From contig JXTB01000047.1 in the NCBI GenBank assembly GCA_002914805.1, forward strand, positions 1,275,299 to 1,339,298: 64,000 bases of DNA, read 5' to 3'. A program made the position numbers and the translations under genes. The stretch is from Parasponia andersonii (Eukaryota; Streptophyta; Magnoliopsida; Rosales; Cannabaceae). Of the stretch, positions 45,866-57,437 are shown piece after piece; the stretch's first letter is position 1, and each line of letters begins with the position of its first letter. The notes beneath the pieces were generated by a model. It saw only the letters and a list, made by a program, of their open reading frames with translations. It was not told the origin of the DNA and made no database searches.

Positions 45866-48116
45866 ACTAGGATCCATGAACATATACCTAGCTTGATAGC
45901 CATATTGGGTCACTAAATGGTATAAATGCCTACAAGTACAAAATGCAATGTGAATTAAGTGTTGTATTATATAATTTCCAACTATAGATACATGTATATA
46001 TATGAAGTTCTATATATATAAAAAAAAAAATAAACTTCTTACCTCATGTATAACGTAATAGGCACGGCCCTAATCTTTTGTAAAGTGCAAAATTCAATTA
46101 TGTCTTCTTTGAATATGGGCAAACGAAAAACTTCTCCAAATACTTCTTCAACAAAGGGAACATGAACAACAATACCTTTATCCACTCCTTGAATGGTATT
46201 TAATAGTAATCTTATAAAATCTGGTGTACTATCAGTAAATCTAAACTATGTTTATGTAACAGATTCTGTTTGCTTTCTTTGTGGATGTACTCTTTCTTGT
46301 GTTTGAGGTGGCTGTAGTTGTGAAGATTTATTCTTCCCCGTTTGATACCTATTTATATCATTAAAGTCCTAAAATCCAAATAAATGATGAAATATTAACA
46401 AACAAGTTAATAATTCACATTAGAATTCAACAAAGGATAAATTTATTTGGAAAATGGGTGCATACCAAATTATCTTTAAAGATGACAAGCATCTTAGGCC
46501 ATGCAAGATGCGATCCAAGTGCGTCACCTACCAACGTTGTATCATCATCTGGATTTGGAATAGGAATTAGGGCTGTAGCATCAAGAACCTTTACTGATAC
46601 ACGAAAATTATGCTCTCCTAATTCTCTGCCGTGAATAATAGTTGATGAGGTTGACTCTTATACATGTCCTAAAGTAACTATGTTATCACGAGACCCCACT
46701 GTAAGCTTGCATGGTCAGTTCTACAATATAGAAAATCAAACACAATTTATAAATACAAGTAGTTAATAAACAAATAAGAAAGAAACTCATATAAACATAT
46801 TTTTTTGAGTCATGAAGATGTTCCTACCGCCACCATTGGATTTACATGTATCTCTTGTGGTTGCACTTTTTCCCTTTGAACTTCTGGCCATGAAGGAGTT
46901 GTATTAGAACCACCAACATTAGTTTGTTGTCCTGCTTGAATCTTAGTAATTTCTGCTTTGAATTGTTCTTCTTGTTCTTTAAGCATTTGTTGCATCTTGC
47001 GTGTTTGTTCATCTTGCCATTGTTTCAAATCAAATGATTATTGTTTCATTGTTGGAGCAGGTTGATGAAAATATTGTCTGTGGCTAACGTGAAATCTCAT
47101 TCTCCGTACATGTCCAGAATATTCAGGAGTACCTAAAGCCATTATTAAGATATCATGAGAACCGTCTATCTCAAGATTTCCCTCTTGGAACTATTGAGTA
47201 TAATCTTCCTACAAAACATGTACAGAATTGAACATTTAGACAATGCTATACTTTTAACAAAATTACAAATTAATATAATCAATATGTTATAATAAGTAAC
47301 TTACAATTCTATCAACTATCACTTTGATTTCCTCAATATGGCCTGATTTTTTAGGAACACGTCCTCTACTCCATAGCTCAGATCTATTAATACAATATCG
47401 GCCCTCGTCTTTTTCAATCTTAGCTTCTAATCCAGCATAACCCAAGTGAGAGATATGAAGTGGATATTTATTTTGCGTTACTCTTCACTATTGTACTTTC
47501 CTATCTTCCTCCCATTCTGCACTTTCTCTTTTCTTAACAAACTCATCCCAAACTTTAGGTTCAATCTATGGTGCATATGATGCTGGAGGGTGCTCTAATA
47601 ACTCTGGACAAGTATGTCTATACTCATAAATTAGCTCAGTTATAAACCTAGACTTAAAATCTTTCCACATTGTCCCACAACTTTTTAAAGTTTCTTTTTT
47701 TACTTTGTAGTCCAATACAAATGTTTCCTACAATATAAAATAAATAATGGTAATATCAAATATATATTCTAATAAATATGAAATAGAAAGATTCATGTTC
47801 ATATCAATATTATATGCCAGAGCTCATTTTTTAGGTCCTTTGGTACAAGCGTCCAGTTATCAATGTTGATTGGGATCTTGTGATGAACCATAAGGCCACA
47901 AAAGCTCACCAAATGTTTACCTTCATCCCCAGTTGGTCGTCTCCATTCATTGTACGCGACAACTTCTTTTTTGTGATCACTTCTTTTTATAATCAACTCC
48001 TTCATTTGAGTTATTCCTCTTGGTTTCTTTTTGTGCATTCTTTCACCTTGACTACTTTGTGATGGTGTAAATTGATAAACATCATCTGCACCTTCATTTT
48101 CTATGTCAATAATTAT
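45866..48116 (-). pseudogene. Second CACTA protein (transposase_24-like, Ulp1-like)
   Basis: Exons inferred from splice signals: 48116 to about 47799 (acceptor AACAG), 47727-47305 (acceptor TTGTAG, donor GTAAGTT), 47208 to about 46830 (acceptor TTTGTAG), a block at about 46720-46465, one at about 46367-46045 (donor GTAAGAAG) and one entering the gap at about 45930. Protein content: GITQMKELIIKRSDHKKEVV and HKIPINIDNWTLVPKDLKNE, WKDFKSRFITELIYEYR, DILIMALGTPEYSGHVRRMR, a Q/E-rich helix, the C-K-L-T-V-G-S segment with LGSHLAWPKMLVIF, and finally EFCTLQKIRAVPITLYMR and YQARYMFMDPS, typical of the lead into a CACTA Ulp1-type cysteine protease. Catalytic residues of the protease would lie in the gap. 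At least five in-frame stops. Confidence 0.75.
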
Positions 48117-48214
48117 CTGTTAAATAATAAAACCATAAATGTAGATAAAAAATTAAGATAGAAAATAATAAGCATGTAAACATAAGAGATAATATATTTT
48201 AAACAACAAAACAT

Positions 48215-48920
48215 CTATCCATAAAGATATAAAAATGAAACAAAAAGATATAACTTATTTGATTTGTATCTCATTGGTTTCTTTCTTTGATTATCAATCC
48301 AAATACCTTCACCATCATCTCGTAAACATGTAACATCACCTTCATTAACGTCTTCTATCAAAGCCTCCACCGAAACTCTTTTTGAGAATATTTCATGAGC
48401 AACAAGTATTTCGTTCTCATCTTCAACTCCTAAATTTTGATATTCTTTCGGTTTTGTTGCAAGAACAATTAACCATCGAGCATCAAGTGGGTCATTGATA
48501 TAAAATACTTGTTTTGCTTGGGTTGCCAATATAAAAGGATCATTTTTGTGACCTATCCGGTTTAGATCAACTAAAGTGAAGCCTAACTCATCTTCTCTAA
48601 TCCCATGGTTACTCTCCACCCATTGACACATAAACACCGGTAACCGAAATGTGAAAAAAATCAAGTTCCCAAATTTCCTTGATAACGCCATAGTATACCA
48701 TATTACCCTCTATTGGGCTTTTATCCTTATACCTTGAAAATTGTATGGTTTTTGCCACAATACTTACCCTACTATTTTGGGTTGTTCTTATGTTATCGCG
48801 GTCTCTTGTGCTAAAATGAACACTGTTAACTTGATAAGCATTATACTTAATTACATCCAATGATAGTCCACATGATAACCATTTTAATGCATCAGATAGA
48901 TTGTATATTGCCTTGTTCAT
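48215..48920 (-). pseudogene. DUF4216-type C-terminal block of CACTA transposase
   Basis: Two overlapping frames, 48920-48609 and 48691-48215, together read MVYYGVIKEIWELDFF, then FRLPVFMCQWVES, GFTLVDLNRIGHKNDPFILA, QAKQVFYINDPLDARWLIVL. This is the DUF4216 segment that follows DUF4218 in plant TNP2 transposases. One frameshift near 48650 separates the frames. An acceptor at 48117 downstream could join it to the second CACTA product. Confidence 0.8.
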
Positions 48921-49349
48921 TTCAACTACAATCTATTAAAAATACAAAATTAACAATTAGTACTCATGCTCTAAAATAGGGAAAAATGAAATAAAACTAT
49001 TAATTGTAGCAACTAATTGGAATTACCTATTCGCGAAACCAACTAATAAAAGTTCGATGATGTTCATCATGGATCCACTTCTCTCTTTTTGATTTCATTG
49101 AGAATTATGTGTTGATCCAATTTATATGCTCCCTTCAACAAATCATCCCCAAAGTAAACCATTATTATTAAAGAATTCAATATTCAATCAATGAAAATCT
49201 AATACACAATAAAACTTACTCGATGAAAGGTTAGACTTCAGCTATATTTTGTAACACAGTACGATATACTTGGTCTAGTTGTTCTCGTTTAACTGTATAC
49301 ACGACACCACCACTTACACTTTTATTAATATTTGAAGATGCGAGTACTC

Positions 49350-51707
49350 CGATAGCTTCTACATTTGCAAATACTTAGAACAAAACTCAATAGCTTCTTC
49401 TATGATATAACACTCTACAATGCATTCTTCTGGCCGGCTTCTATTTCTAATATATCTTTTTAGAATTTTTATATATCTCTCAAATGGATACATCCATCTC
49501 AAATAAACAGGACCACATAACTTCACTTCTCTAACCAAATGTACAGTAAGATGAATCATTATATCAGAAAAACTAGGGGGAAAAAAACTACTCGAACATG
49601 CACAATGTTTCAACAAGTTCACGTTGTAGTTCATCTAACTTGGATACATCGACCACCTTAGAACAAATTTCATTAAAAAATAACCATAATCTAGTGATTG
49701 CATATCGAACATTTTTAGGTAATACGGACCTGATCGGTATAGGAAGCAGATGTTGCATTAGTGTATGACAATCATGAGATTTAAGTCCAACTAGTTTCAA
49801 ATTGTTTATATCCACTAATGTTCTAATATTAGAAGAATAGCCTTCAGGAACCTTCACATTAAATAAATATTGATAAAATTGATATTTTTCTTCCTTTTTC
49901 AATGGGAAGCAAGTAGGAGATAAATGTGTTCGCTTCTCCCCCACTTTAGGAGCTAACTCTTTTCGAACACCTATGTCAACAAGATCCATACGGGCACCAA
50001 TACTATCCTTATTCTTCCCTGGAATATTTAATAAAGTTCTAATTATACTATCACATATGTTCTTCTCAATATGTATGACATCTAAATTATGTATCAGAAG
50101 TAAATATTGCCAATACTCCAACTCAAAGAATATAGATTTCTTCTTCCAACAACTCTTTGGGGTTTTTACAACCTTCACATTTCTGTGTCTTTTTTTTCCT
50201 TCCTAATATCACTTATTTTAACCTTTCCAAGCCTAAATTCGAGCTTAGAGACTGTTTCTAGTATCTCTGTCCCAGTTAAAGGTTGTGGTATCAATTCGAA
50301 TTCTTGAAAACTATTAAATACTTTTTTCCAATTTCTGTATACATGTTTACGAGGTAAAAATCATCTATGGCCCATATAACTCAATTTTCTAGCATATGTT
50401 AAGAACTGACAACTTGTTTTCTCATCACAAATAGGACATGCTTTATATCCTTTAGTGGAACCTAGACAAATTCCCATATGCAAGGAAGTCATTGATTGTC
50501 CATGATAACACAGCTTTGAGAATAAAATCTTCATCCTTATATGCATCATAGGTTTTCACACCATCATTCCACAAACTGCTCAGCTCATCAATCAACGGGG
50601 CTAAATATACATCAATGTCATTACTAGGTTGTCTAGATCCTGATATTAACATTGTAAGAAGTGTAAACTTTCTTTTCATACACAACCATGGAGGAAGATT
50701 ATAGATTACAAGCATTATAGGCCAACAACTGTATTTCCTACTTAGAGTTGTATGATGATTAATACCATCCATTGATAGACCAAGACGAAAATTCCTTGGA
50801 TCACTTCCAAAAGAAGGTCATTTGTAATCTATTGTTTTCCAAGCCGGTAAATCGGCTAGATGTCTAAGTTTACCATCTTCTATCCTCTCATTCGTATGCC
50901 ATATTAGATCTTTAGTATGCTCACGATTTTAGAATAGACGGGTAAAACGAGGAATTGGAGGAATATACAACAAAACTTTAGCAGGGGTTCCAACTTTTAC
51001 CTCTTTAGAATTCTTATTCTATTGCCACTTAGGCTCACCACATACTAGACAACAAATTGCATCTTTAAATTTCTTTCGATATAAAATACAATCATTTGGG
51101 TAAGCGTGAATTTTCGCATATTGCATATCCAATGAGCATAAAGTCTTTTTGACCTCATAAAAGGAAGGTGGCATCTCATTATCATTAGGCAATATCTCTC
51201 CTAGTAAAGCTAACAAGTCTGAAAAACTCTTATCACTCCATCCATGTCTTGCTTTCAAATTATACAATTTCAATAATGCAGACAACTTTGTAAATTTCGT
51301 ACAACCCGGATGAATCAGTCTCTCAACATCATTAAGTAATGATTGAAACTTAATAGGATCTACATCTGTTTCATACTGTGCATCATCAATCATTTCAAAA
51401 AGATCATCATTTATATCTAACTCATAATCATCTCTTATGCTCTTCTTTGACGAAATTCAGTAATTAGAACCATTTCACCATGCCAAATCCATTGTTTGTA
51501 ACTTTGATCTATTCTATTGAAATATAAGTGTTCTTTTATCTTTTTAATACCTATCTTTTGCAAATTTTCACATTTAATACTCGAACATGGAATTAAATTA
51601 GAATCTTTGACATTTTCAATAGTATACTCCAAAAAGCTATCAACTCCCTTTCTATATTCAGTTGATAGTCTATCTGCTAATATCCATTCTTTATCCATTC
51701 TAAGCAC
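49350..51707 (-). pseudogene. TNP2-type CACTA transposase
   Basis: Recognises and cuts CACTA termini. Sense order: a transposase-associated N-terminal domain (51707-51435: MDKEWILADRLSTEYRKGVD, IPCSSIKCEN, IWHGEM); TNP2 core (51393-50361: HGWSDKSFSDLLALLGEILP, LVCGEPKW, FRLGLSMDGINHHTTLS, MLVIYNLPPWLCMKRK, WTINDFLAYGN, STKGYKACPICDE, LSYMGHR); then a YWQYLLLIHNLDVIHIEKNI block; and DUF4218 (50060-49359: GARMDLVDIGVRKELAPK, GLKSHDCHTLMQHLLP, LCGPVYLRWMYPFERYIK). Frameshifts lie near 51440 and 50455, with stops near 51015, 50820 and 49590. The start at 51707 is the first Met before the N-terminal domain. Order and spacing are near complete, so decay looks relatively mild. Confidence 0.9.
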
Positions 51708-51720
51708 AATTGAAAAATAA

Positions 51721-53990
51721 AAATAAAATAAACAACTGATATAAAAAACTAACTAAATTGAGTACCATAAAAAATTGTACATAATCTCCCCTATTTCTAG
51801 CATTAACCGATTGAGTAACTAAACCATCAATTATTCTCATTTCAAATTATTCTTATATTTCTAAGTACTACCAAATTCAGAACTTAATTTATTCTTAATA
51901 GTCTCATGTGTTACAAACAATTTGTCAATCAACCAAATATAACATATGATAAAATAATATCAACACAAATAATAAACTCAACCAATCCCACATAATTATA
52001 ACATCATCATATCTCCATAACATACAATTTTCTATATGATATCATATCTCATCTAGTTTAAATTTTCCAAAATAATAAGATAAAACCAATGTGAAAGTGA
52101 CATAAGTCAATAAAAGAAAAAAATTTGAGAAAACATATCTCAATTTGCTCAATTTGCTAATTCACAAATAATCTAAGTACTCTAACTTGTACTAAAACCT
52201 ATACACAAATTAAAATAATAAATAAAATTAAACATCTATAATCCATAATAATTTAAATTTGAAAATTCATATATTTGAAAAAAGTATATATGCAAAATAA
52301 GAATTTTGACAACTAAAAAATGATATAGAATTCTACAATAATCTATATCCAAAAAATAAAAAATTTTAGAATCAAAGATCTCAAGTTAACCTTTCAAACA
52401 TCAAACGGAAAATCAAGACTATTGATGGGTTTTGTATAAATGTTGATATATATACACGTTCTTAACATTATTCACAATTCTAGCTAGCTCATACAAATAG
52501 ACAAATCACTCTTTTTGTATATGAGAAACTTGAGAGTTGAGACAAAATTTTTAAAACAGGAGAAAAAAGAATATATAGAGATAGCTCCAATGAATATATT
52601 TAGCGCCACTTAGATTTAAAAAATGTCTCTATATCAATTAATCATATTCTCATGCCCTAAGAAAATAGAGAATTTTGATGATAACATACCTTAATGTGCT
52701 ACTACATATATGGTTTGTTTTTTGGCATTCTAAAATCAACAATATCCTAATTTTTTATCAAACTAAATTCTGAATAATATGGCTTTGGATACAGACAAAG
52801 TTCCCAATATGAAGTCTAAGAGGATGTTTTTCACGACAAAGGACATAGAAAAGACCAACTATGCCAACAATGCCCAATTGCAGGTTGATTAATTGTTTTT
52901 TCCTTTTTACCTAAGATATATATGTATGCCACTTTTCATATTTTTTCATAGCTCTAATATCTTTTGATACTAATCTCCTTTCTCACCACTATAAGTTTTC
53001 AAATAATATCATCGTCTCTTGGAAATATGAGAAGTCCTTTCATGAGACACGTGAATACATGTGATCATAATGAATAAAATGGTAAATTCATAGGTCATGA
53101 TCGTTTTTCCAGTATTAATGGTAAAAAAAGTAATACATGAAAACTAATTTCTATATGCTCCACAGAAATTTCCCAAATAGTTTAATTGGTCTACAAATTA
53201 CGACAAATGCTAAACGGTCCAATTCATCATATTCAAGTATAATAGAGTCTCTCGAAGATATATTTTGCACTTGCCCTCAAAATATTAGTGAAGCTGGACT
53301 TTTATAATTGATCATGTCCAAATTAAGTAGTACTAAGTATCTAACATAAAATTTGTAGAAATTGAGAGAGCCTACCTCAATTTTAAACTTTTGCAACTAA
53401 TGATCAACTCCACATGACTTCACCTAGTTAAAAATATTGAATATGTAAATTTCTAAAAAACTACACTATATTCAATTAAAACTATATAAATTTGGATTAA
53501 TTGGCACTAAGGATGGAAATTAAAAAGCGTAACTTAATATATGTTTTCTAGTAAATAAACATGAAATTAGAATAAATACATATAACACACCTTCAATTTG
53601 AAACTTTTTACAACTAAATGAACTCACATTTCACCTAAAATAAATAAATAAAAATAGCAACAAAATAATAACAAATTCAGATTAATTTGCACTTAAATAG
53701 CAAAGCATACCCAAAAATAAGATTTCTAGAAAATAAATAGTCTAACTCGGCATTACAAGAGTAAAGATTATCAATGCATGCTCAAGATATTCTCATTTGA
53801 TAAATTAGGGTTCCAAATATAAACTCTTTCAAATATTACCTAAAACATGAAATTTCTACAAAATAATTGGTCAAAATCATGGTTAAGACAATGGGTAATC
53901 TAATTTTAGTGACAAAAATGAGTTTAAAAGCTTAAATATACCTTGTTTTTTGAAAAACAAAATGGTGAAAATGGTGTAAAGGGGAGACTT
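51721..53990. other. CACTA 5' non-coding region
   Basis: AT-rich, with no protein-like frame. It lies between the transposase start and the palindrome array and so would hold the promoter and 5' leader; a specific core promoter cannot be named. Confidence 0.4.
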
Positions 53991-54071
53991 GGCCGCGGCT
54001 GGAAGTGAAAAGGGAAGGGAAAGCGAATTGTAAACTGGGTCATTTTGCGGTCCTTTATATTGGGCCCCTAG

Positions 54072-54283
54072 CTCGGTGCTATATGGGCACCGAGAAAAGT
54101 GTATCACGGTGCCTTATGAGCACCATGAAAGATAAATACAACGGCGCGCAAAGGGCGCTGTTAAAGATGGGATACCACGGCGCCTAAAAGGCGCTGTGGT
54201 ATTGCCTTCGTTTATCACGGCACTTGTTAAGCCCCGTGATAGTTAATCTGTTATCACGACGCGTCCGTACACGTGTCATGATA
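54072..54283. repeat. Array of six subterminal palindromes (CACTA)
   Basis: Imperfect palindromes at 54072-54094, 54103-54126, 54138-54162, 54173-54201, 54213-54241 and 54252-54283. Start-to-start spacing is 31, 35, 35, 40 and 39 bases. Arms share the theme ATCACGGCGC or CACGGTGCC and its complement. The block is markedly GC-richer than its surroundings and ends 19 bases from the terminus. Such repeats are where CACTA transposition proteins are expected to bind. Confidence 0.9.
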
Positions 54284-54290
54284 GTAGATA

Positions 54291-54302
54291 TTTTTATTAG
54301 TG
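54291..54302 (-). repeat. CACTA terminal repeat (right end)
   Basis: The minus strand reads CACTAATAAAAA. ATT at 54303-54305 is the candidate right copy of the 3-bp target duplication; the left copy is in the gap. Confidence 0.8.
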
Positions 54303-56050
54303 ATTCTAAACCATAACCTTTAGATTTTGGTTTATTTCATATGGATTCATGTAAATTTTTAAAATAAATAGAATTATGGACTAGAATATGAAATTCCTTA
54401 ACTACATATTGCGTATCAAAATTCTTCAATTTTAATATGAAATATTATTTTAGGATTTATATTGTGAATATTTTCAAATACATAAAATTGGTTTCATATG
54501 ACCAATGATAGCATATGTTGACATATAAAATGAATGTTGATGTATGAATAATAAATAAAAAGATAAAGAAAAGGCACGTGGTTACAACAAGATTAAGTAT
54601 GTGGTATTTTACTGCAAGAACGAAGAACATTTTCTAAGGACTTAAGGTAAATACAATCTCACCTACAATATAGATAGTTTTAAAAGAATGTTTTGTTTGA
54701 AATAAAAGTATTAGATATGATTAAATGTGATATTTTGCCTATGTCAAATATATTTGTTTGGCTTATATATGTGCCTATGAAAATACATGCCTCCTGTGAT
54801 AATAAGATGAGGTAAATTTACTTTACAATATTATTCATAACTTAATAAATATACTTCAATTAAAGGGAGTATCAAGAATATGAAATATAAGTTTTGGTTT
54901 GAAATATGATACACCCATTTATGTTAAAGAGGAGACTAAGTAAGAGATAAGAATATAAAGGTATCGTACCAACCTCCACTAAGTGAGGATTTCTAAGAGA
55001 AGATAAGACCGACCTCTACTAGATGAGGATTCCCGAGGAAAATATGTTAAATTTATGATCATTGGTATTTTAAGTTGGATTGCTCTCCTGATTCCTAGTC
55101 GGCAAGTGCGCACTTGGTACGTATACAAGGGCCCATAAGAAAAATAAAAGATTTTACAATAACATATGTTATAAAAGATTATTTCATAAAATATAAGTTG
55201 AAAGATTACACAATGACGCAAAAATTAAACTTTCATAAAATATTATTTGTATGAAAAATTTTATGAGATGAATTGTACTTGAGCAAAAGCTCATGTGATG
55301 TAAATATCCATGTTGTAGGTACCAAAGGTAAGCAACTTTTATTTTGATTGATAGGTTGACTAAAATCGAGGCAGGGATGGATGCGAGACATGGACTTTAG
55401 GATACCACCACTATAAATTTCTGTATAAGTTGTCTTCTCTTTAAACGATACAGTTTAGTTAAATATGTAAGATTAAATCATATATTTCTTTAAGTTAATA
55501 ATGAGATGAAACGCTTAAGTATGAAATCTAAATTTTAAGTTTAATTATGTCTCTAAAATTAAGTAATCATTTAACCATATACAATATGACTAATTTTATC
55601 TAAATATCCCTTTATAGAATACCATATATATATATATATATTATCTTGAAGTATATTTTCAGTAATTAGAGATTTTTAAATAATTATGTTGCTTTATTAT
55701 CTAATATATTGATTTAAACAAATGTAAGACTAAATGAGCTTTGTCAAAAAGACTTAAATCGTCTAAGAAGAGCTTGGGATTTAAGAGGTACACTTATGAC
55801 CCCCCTCCTCACCTAGAAGCCCTTTTAGTTGCGCATTATTTAAATCTCATAAAATAATAATAATATTTCCTTCAATAGTTTTTATAAATTTCTTGGCATG
55901 ACGTTTAGAATAATTGGTTAACTATATTAAGAAAATTACATAAATAAAAAATATTGTCATAAATTTTCATAGTCCAAGTTTGTGACTTTAAAAAAAATAA
56001 ATTAAGTTAAGAATATACGTAAATATCGGTCTTAAAAGTCGGGTCATTAT
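54303..56050 (+). repeat. 3' LTR of family B, second part
   Basis: Continues the LTR after the CACTA element, collinear with 34045-35844, and ends GTCGGGTCATTATA (the left copy has GTCAAGTCGTTACT). Both CCTC...GAGG hairpin units are present at about 54965-55030, and the loop hairpin is at 55281-55292 (loop AAAA). Copia integrase resumes at 56051. Confidence 0.85.
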
Positions 56051-56956
56051 AGTATAGACCATGCCAACATGGAAAACAGTTGAAGTCAAAACACAAAGTG
56101 ATCCAAAGCATCACAACATCAAAGGTCTTGGAACTGTTACACATGGATCTTATAGGTCCAATGCAAGTCAAAAGAATTGCAGGTAAACATTACATTCTTG
56201 TGTATGTGGATGATTTTTTCGAGATTTACTTGGGTTGATTTCTCGAAGGAAAAAATAGACACTTTTGATGCTTTTAGAAATTTGTGTGTAATACTCAAGG
56301 TTGAAAAGAATTGTAACATCGGAAAAATATTTTGAATTCAAAGTGACCATGGAAAAGAATTTGAAAACACTATATTTGCTGATTTTTGTAAATTGCATGG
56401 AATTGCACTTGAATTTTCTGCTCCTAAAATAGTAGAACAAAAATAGTGTCGTAAAGAGAAAAAATCATACCATGCAGGAAATGGCCAGAGTCATGTTAAA
56501 TAGTAAGAAGTTGACCAAAAGACTGTGGACTGAAGCGATAAACACTGCTTGTTACAAAATTAATCGTGTCTATATGTGGCTAGGTACGAAAAGATTCCCT
56601 ATGAGTTTTGGAAAGATAAGAAACCTAACCTTGGTTATTTTCATAGTTTTGGATGTGCTTGTTACATCTTAAATGATAAGGAGTATCTTGGCAAATTTGA
56701 TTCTACGAGTGACACTGGGGTATTTCTCAGCTATTCTAATAATAGTAGAGCTTATCATGCGTACAACATGAGAACTCAAACTGTTATAGAATCTGCCAAT
56801 GTTATTATTGATGATTTCAAAGATCTTGTAGAATTCCTGAACAAGATGGAGATTGATAGCTTTATTGATGAAGCTATACAGAAATCTGATCAGACTGTTG
56901 CAATAACACCTGATTCTATTGCAACATTAGTTCCTAATGTTGTAACAGATCCCTTG
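56051..56956 (+). pseudogene. Integrase of SIRE-like copia element
   Basis: Frames carry YRPCQHGKQLKSKHK (end of the zinc domain), then VLELLHMDLIGPMQVKRI with the first catalytic D, HYILVYVDDFF, SDHGKEF with the second D and EFSAPK. The E-containing VERKNRT-like site is damaged. After shifts come MQEMARVMLNSKKLTKRLW, YEFWKDKKPNLGYFHSFGC, GKFDSTSDTGVFLSYSNNSR and VIIDDFKDLVEF. The ...HSFGC...GVFLGYS-like end is standard for copia integrase. Frameshifts at about 56220, 56340 and 56580 and a stop at 56957 are present. Confidence 0.9.
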
Positions 56957-57437
56957 TAGGAACAAGCAGGAACATCAAACCAAAATGTTTCTTCTGATTT
57001 CTTGATTGATCAAATTCAAAAAGAGCTATCAATAAGAGTCAAGAAAAATCATCCGATAGACCTCATCATAGGTAATATTGGTGATAGCATGATTACAAGA
57101 AGGAAGAGGTATTTGAATTTTCTGCAATATATGTGCTTTACTTCCTTCATTAAACCAAAGAATGCTAAGGAAGCTTTGTTAGATGAATTTTGGGTGAAAG
57201 CTATGCAAGAAAAACTTGAATAGTTTTCTCGAAATGATGTAAGGACGCTTGTGCCTAGACCTAATCACACAAATATAATTGGTACTAAATAGATTTTTAA
57301 AAATAAAACTGATGAATTGGGCAACATTATAAGAAACAAGGCTAGGTTAGTAGCACAAAGGTATGCAAAAATCGAGGGAATTAATTTCGAAGAAACTTTT
57401 GCAATTGTTGCCAGGTTAGAGTCAATCAAGTTGTTAC
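56957..57437 (+). pseudogene. Copia reverse transcriptase, part 1
   Basis: Reads KPKNAKEALLDEFWVKAMQE, LVPRPNHTNIIGTK (stop) [26 protein letters not shown] and [21 protein letters not shown], the start of the copia RT domain. It breaks at 57437 where solo LTR D(-) is inserted. Confidence 0.9.

Larger units (their letters stand above)
45866..54302 (-). mobile_element. CACTA (En/Spm) DNA transposon
   Basis: Right terminus at 54302: the minus strand begins CACTAATAAAAATATC. The LTR resumes at 54303 (ATTCTAAACCATAACC), at the position equivalent to 34045 of the left LTR, which pins the insertion point. The left terminus is in the gap. It encodes on the minus strand a TNP2-type transposase (51707-48215) and, downstream, a second multi-exon product (48116-45866) with transposase_24-, DUF8039- and Ulp1-like segments. 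The 5' subterminal region (54072-54283) has six palindromes. Coding lesions make it non-autonomous. Confidence 0.9.
32358..56050 (+). mobile_element. Gypsy family B complex (three-part, nested)
   Basis: Order: integrase tail 32358-32816, polypurine tract, LTR 32852-35844, primer site, internal region 35845-43394 (with a solo LTR inside gag), polypurine tract, second LTR 43395-56050 (with a CACTA element inside). It lies inside the copia element, between its pre-integrase and integrase blocks. Because the left edge is an integrase tail rather than an LTR and copia sequence is missing at the junction, this is not a simple insertion. More likely it is a tandem element array trimmed on the left by a deletion. 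Confidence 0.75.

Noticed and set aside
44948-45913. Long open frames of about 300 codons on both strands
   Set aside because: They are the assembly gap: runs of N contain no stops. Only the last few codons on the right (YMFMDPS, minus strand) are real CACTA sequence.
54072-54283. CRISPR-like regular repeats
   Set aside because: Units are imperfect palindromes that differ in sequence and have only short, non-unique spacers. They sit inside a plant CACTA terminus with TNP2 nearby, so they are subterminal repeats.
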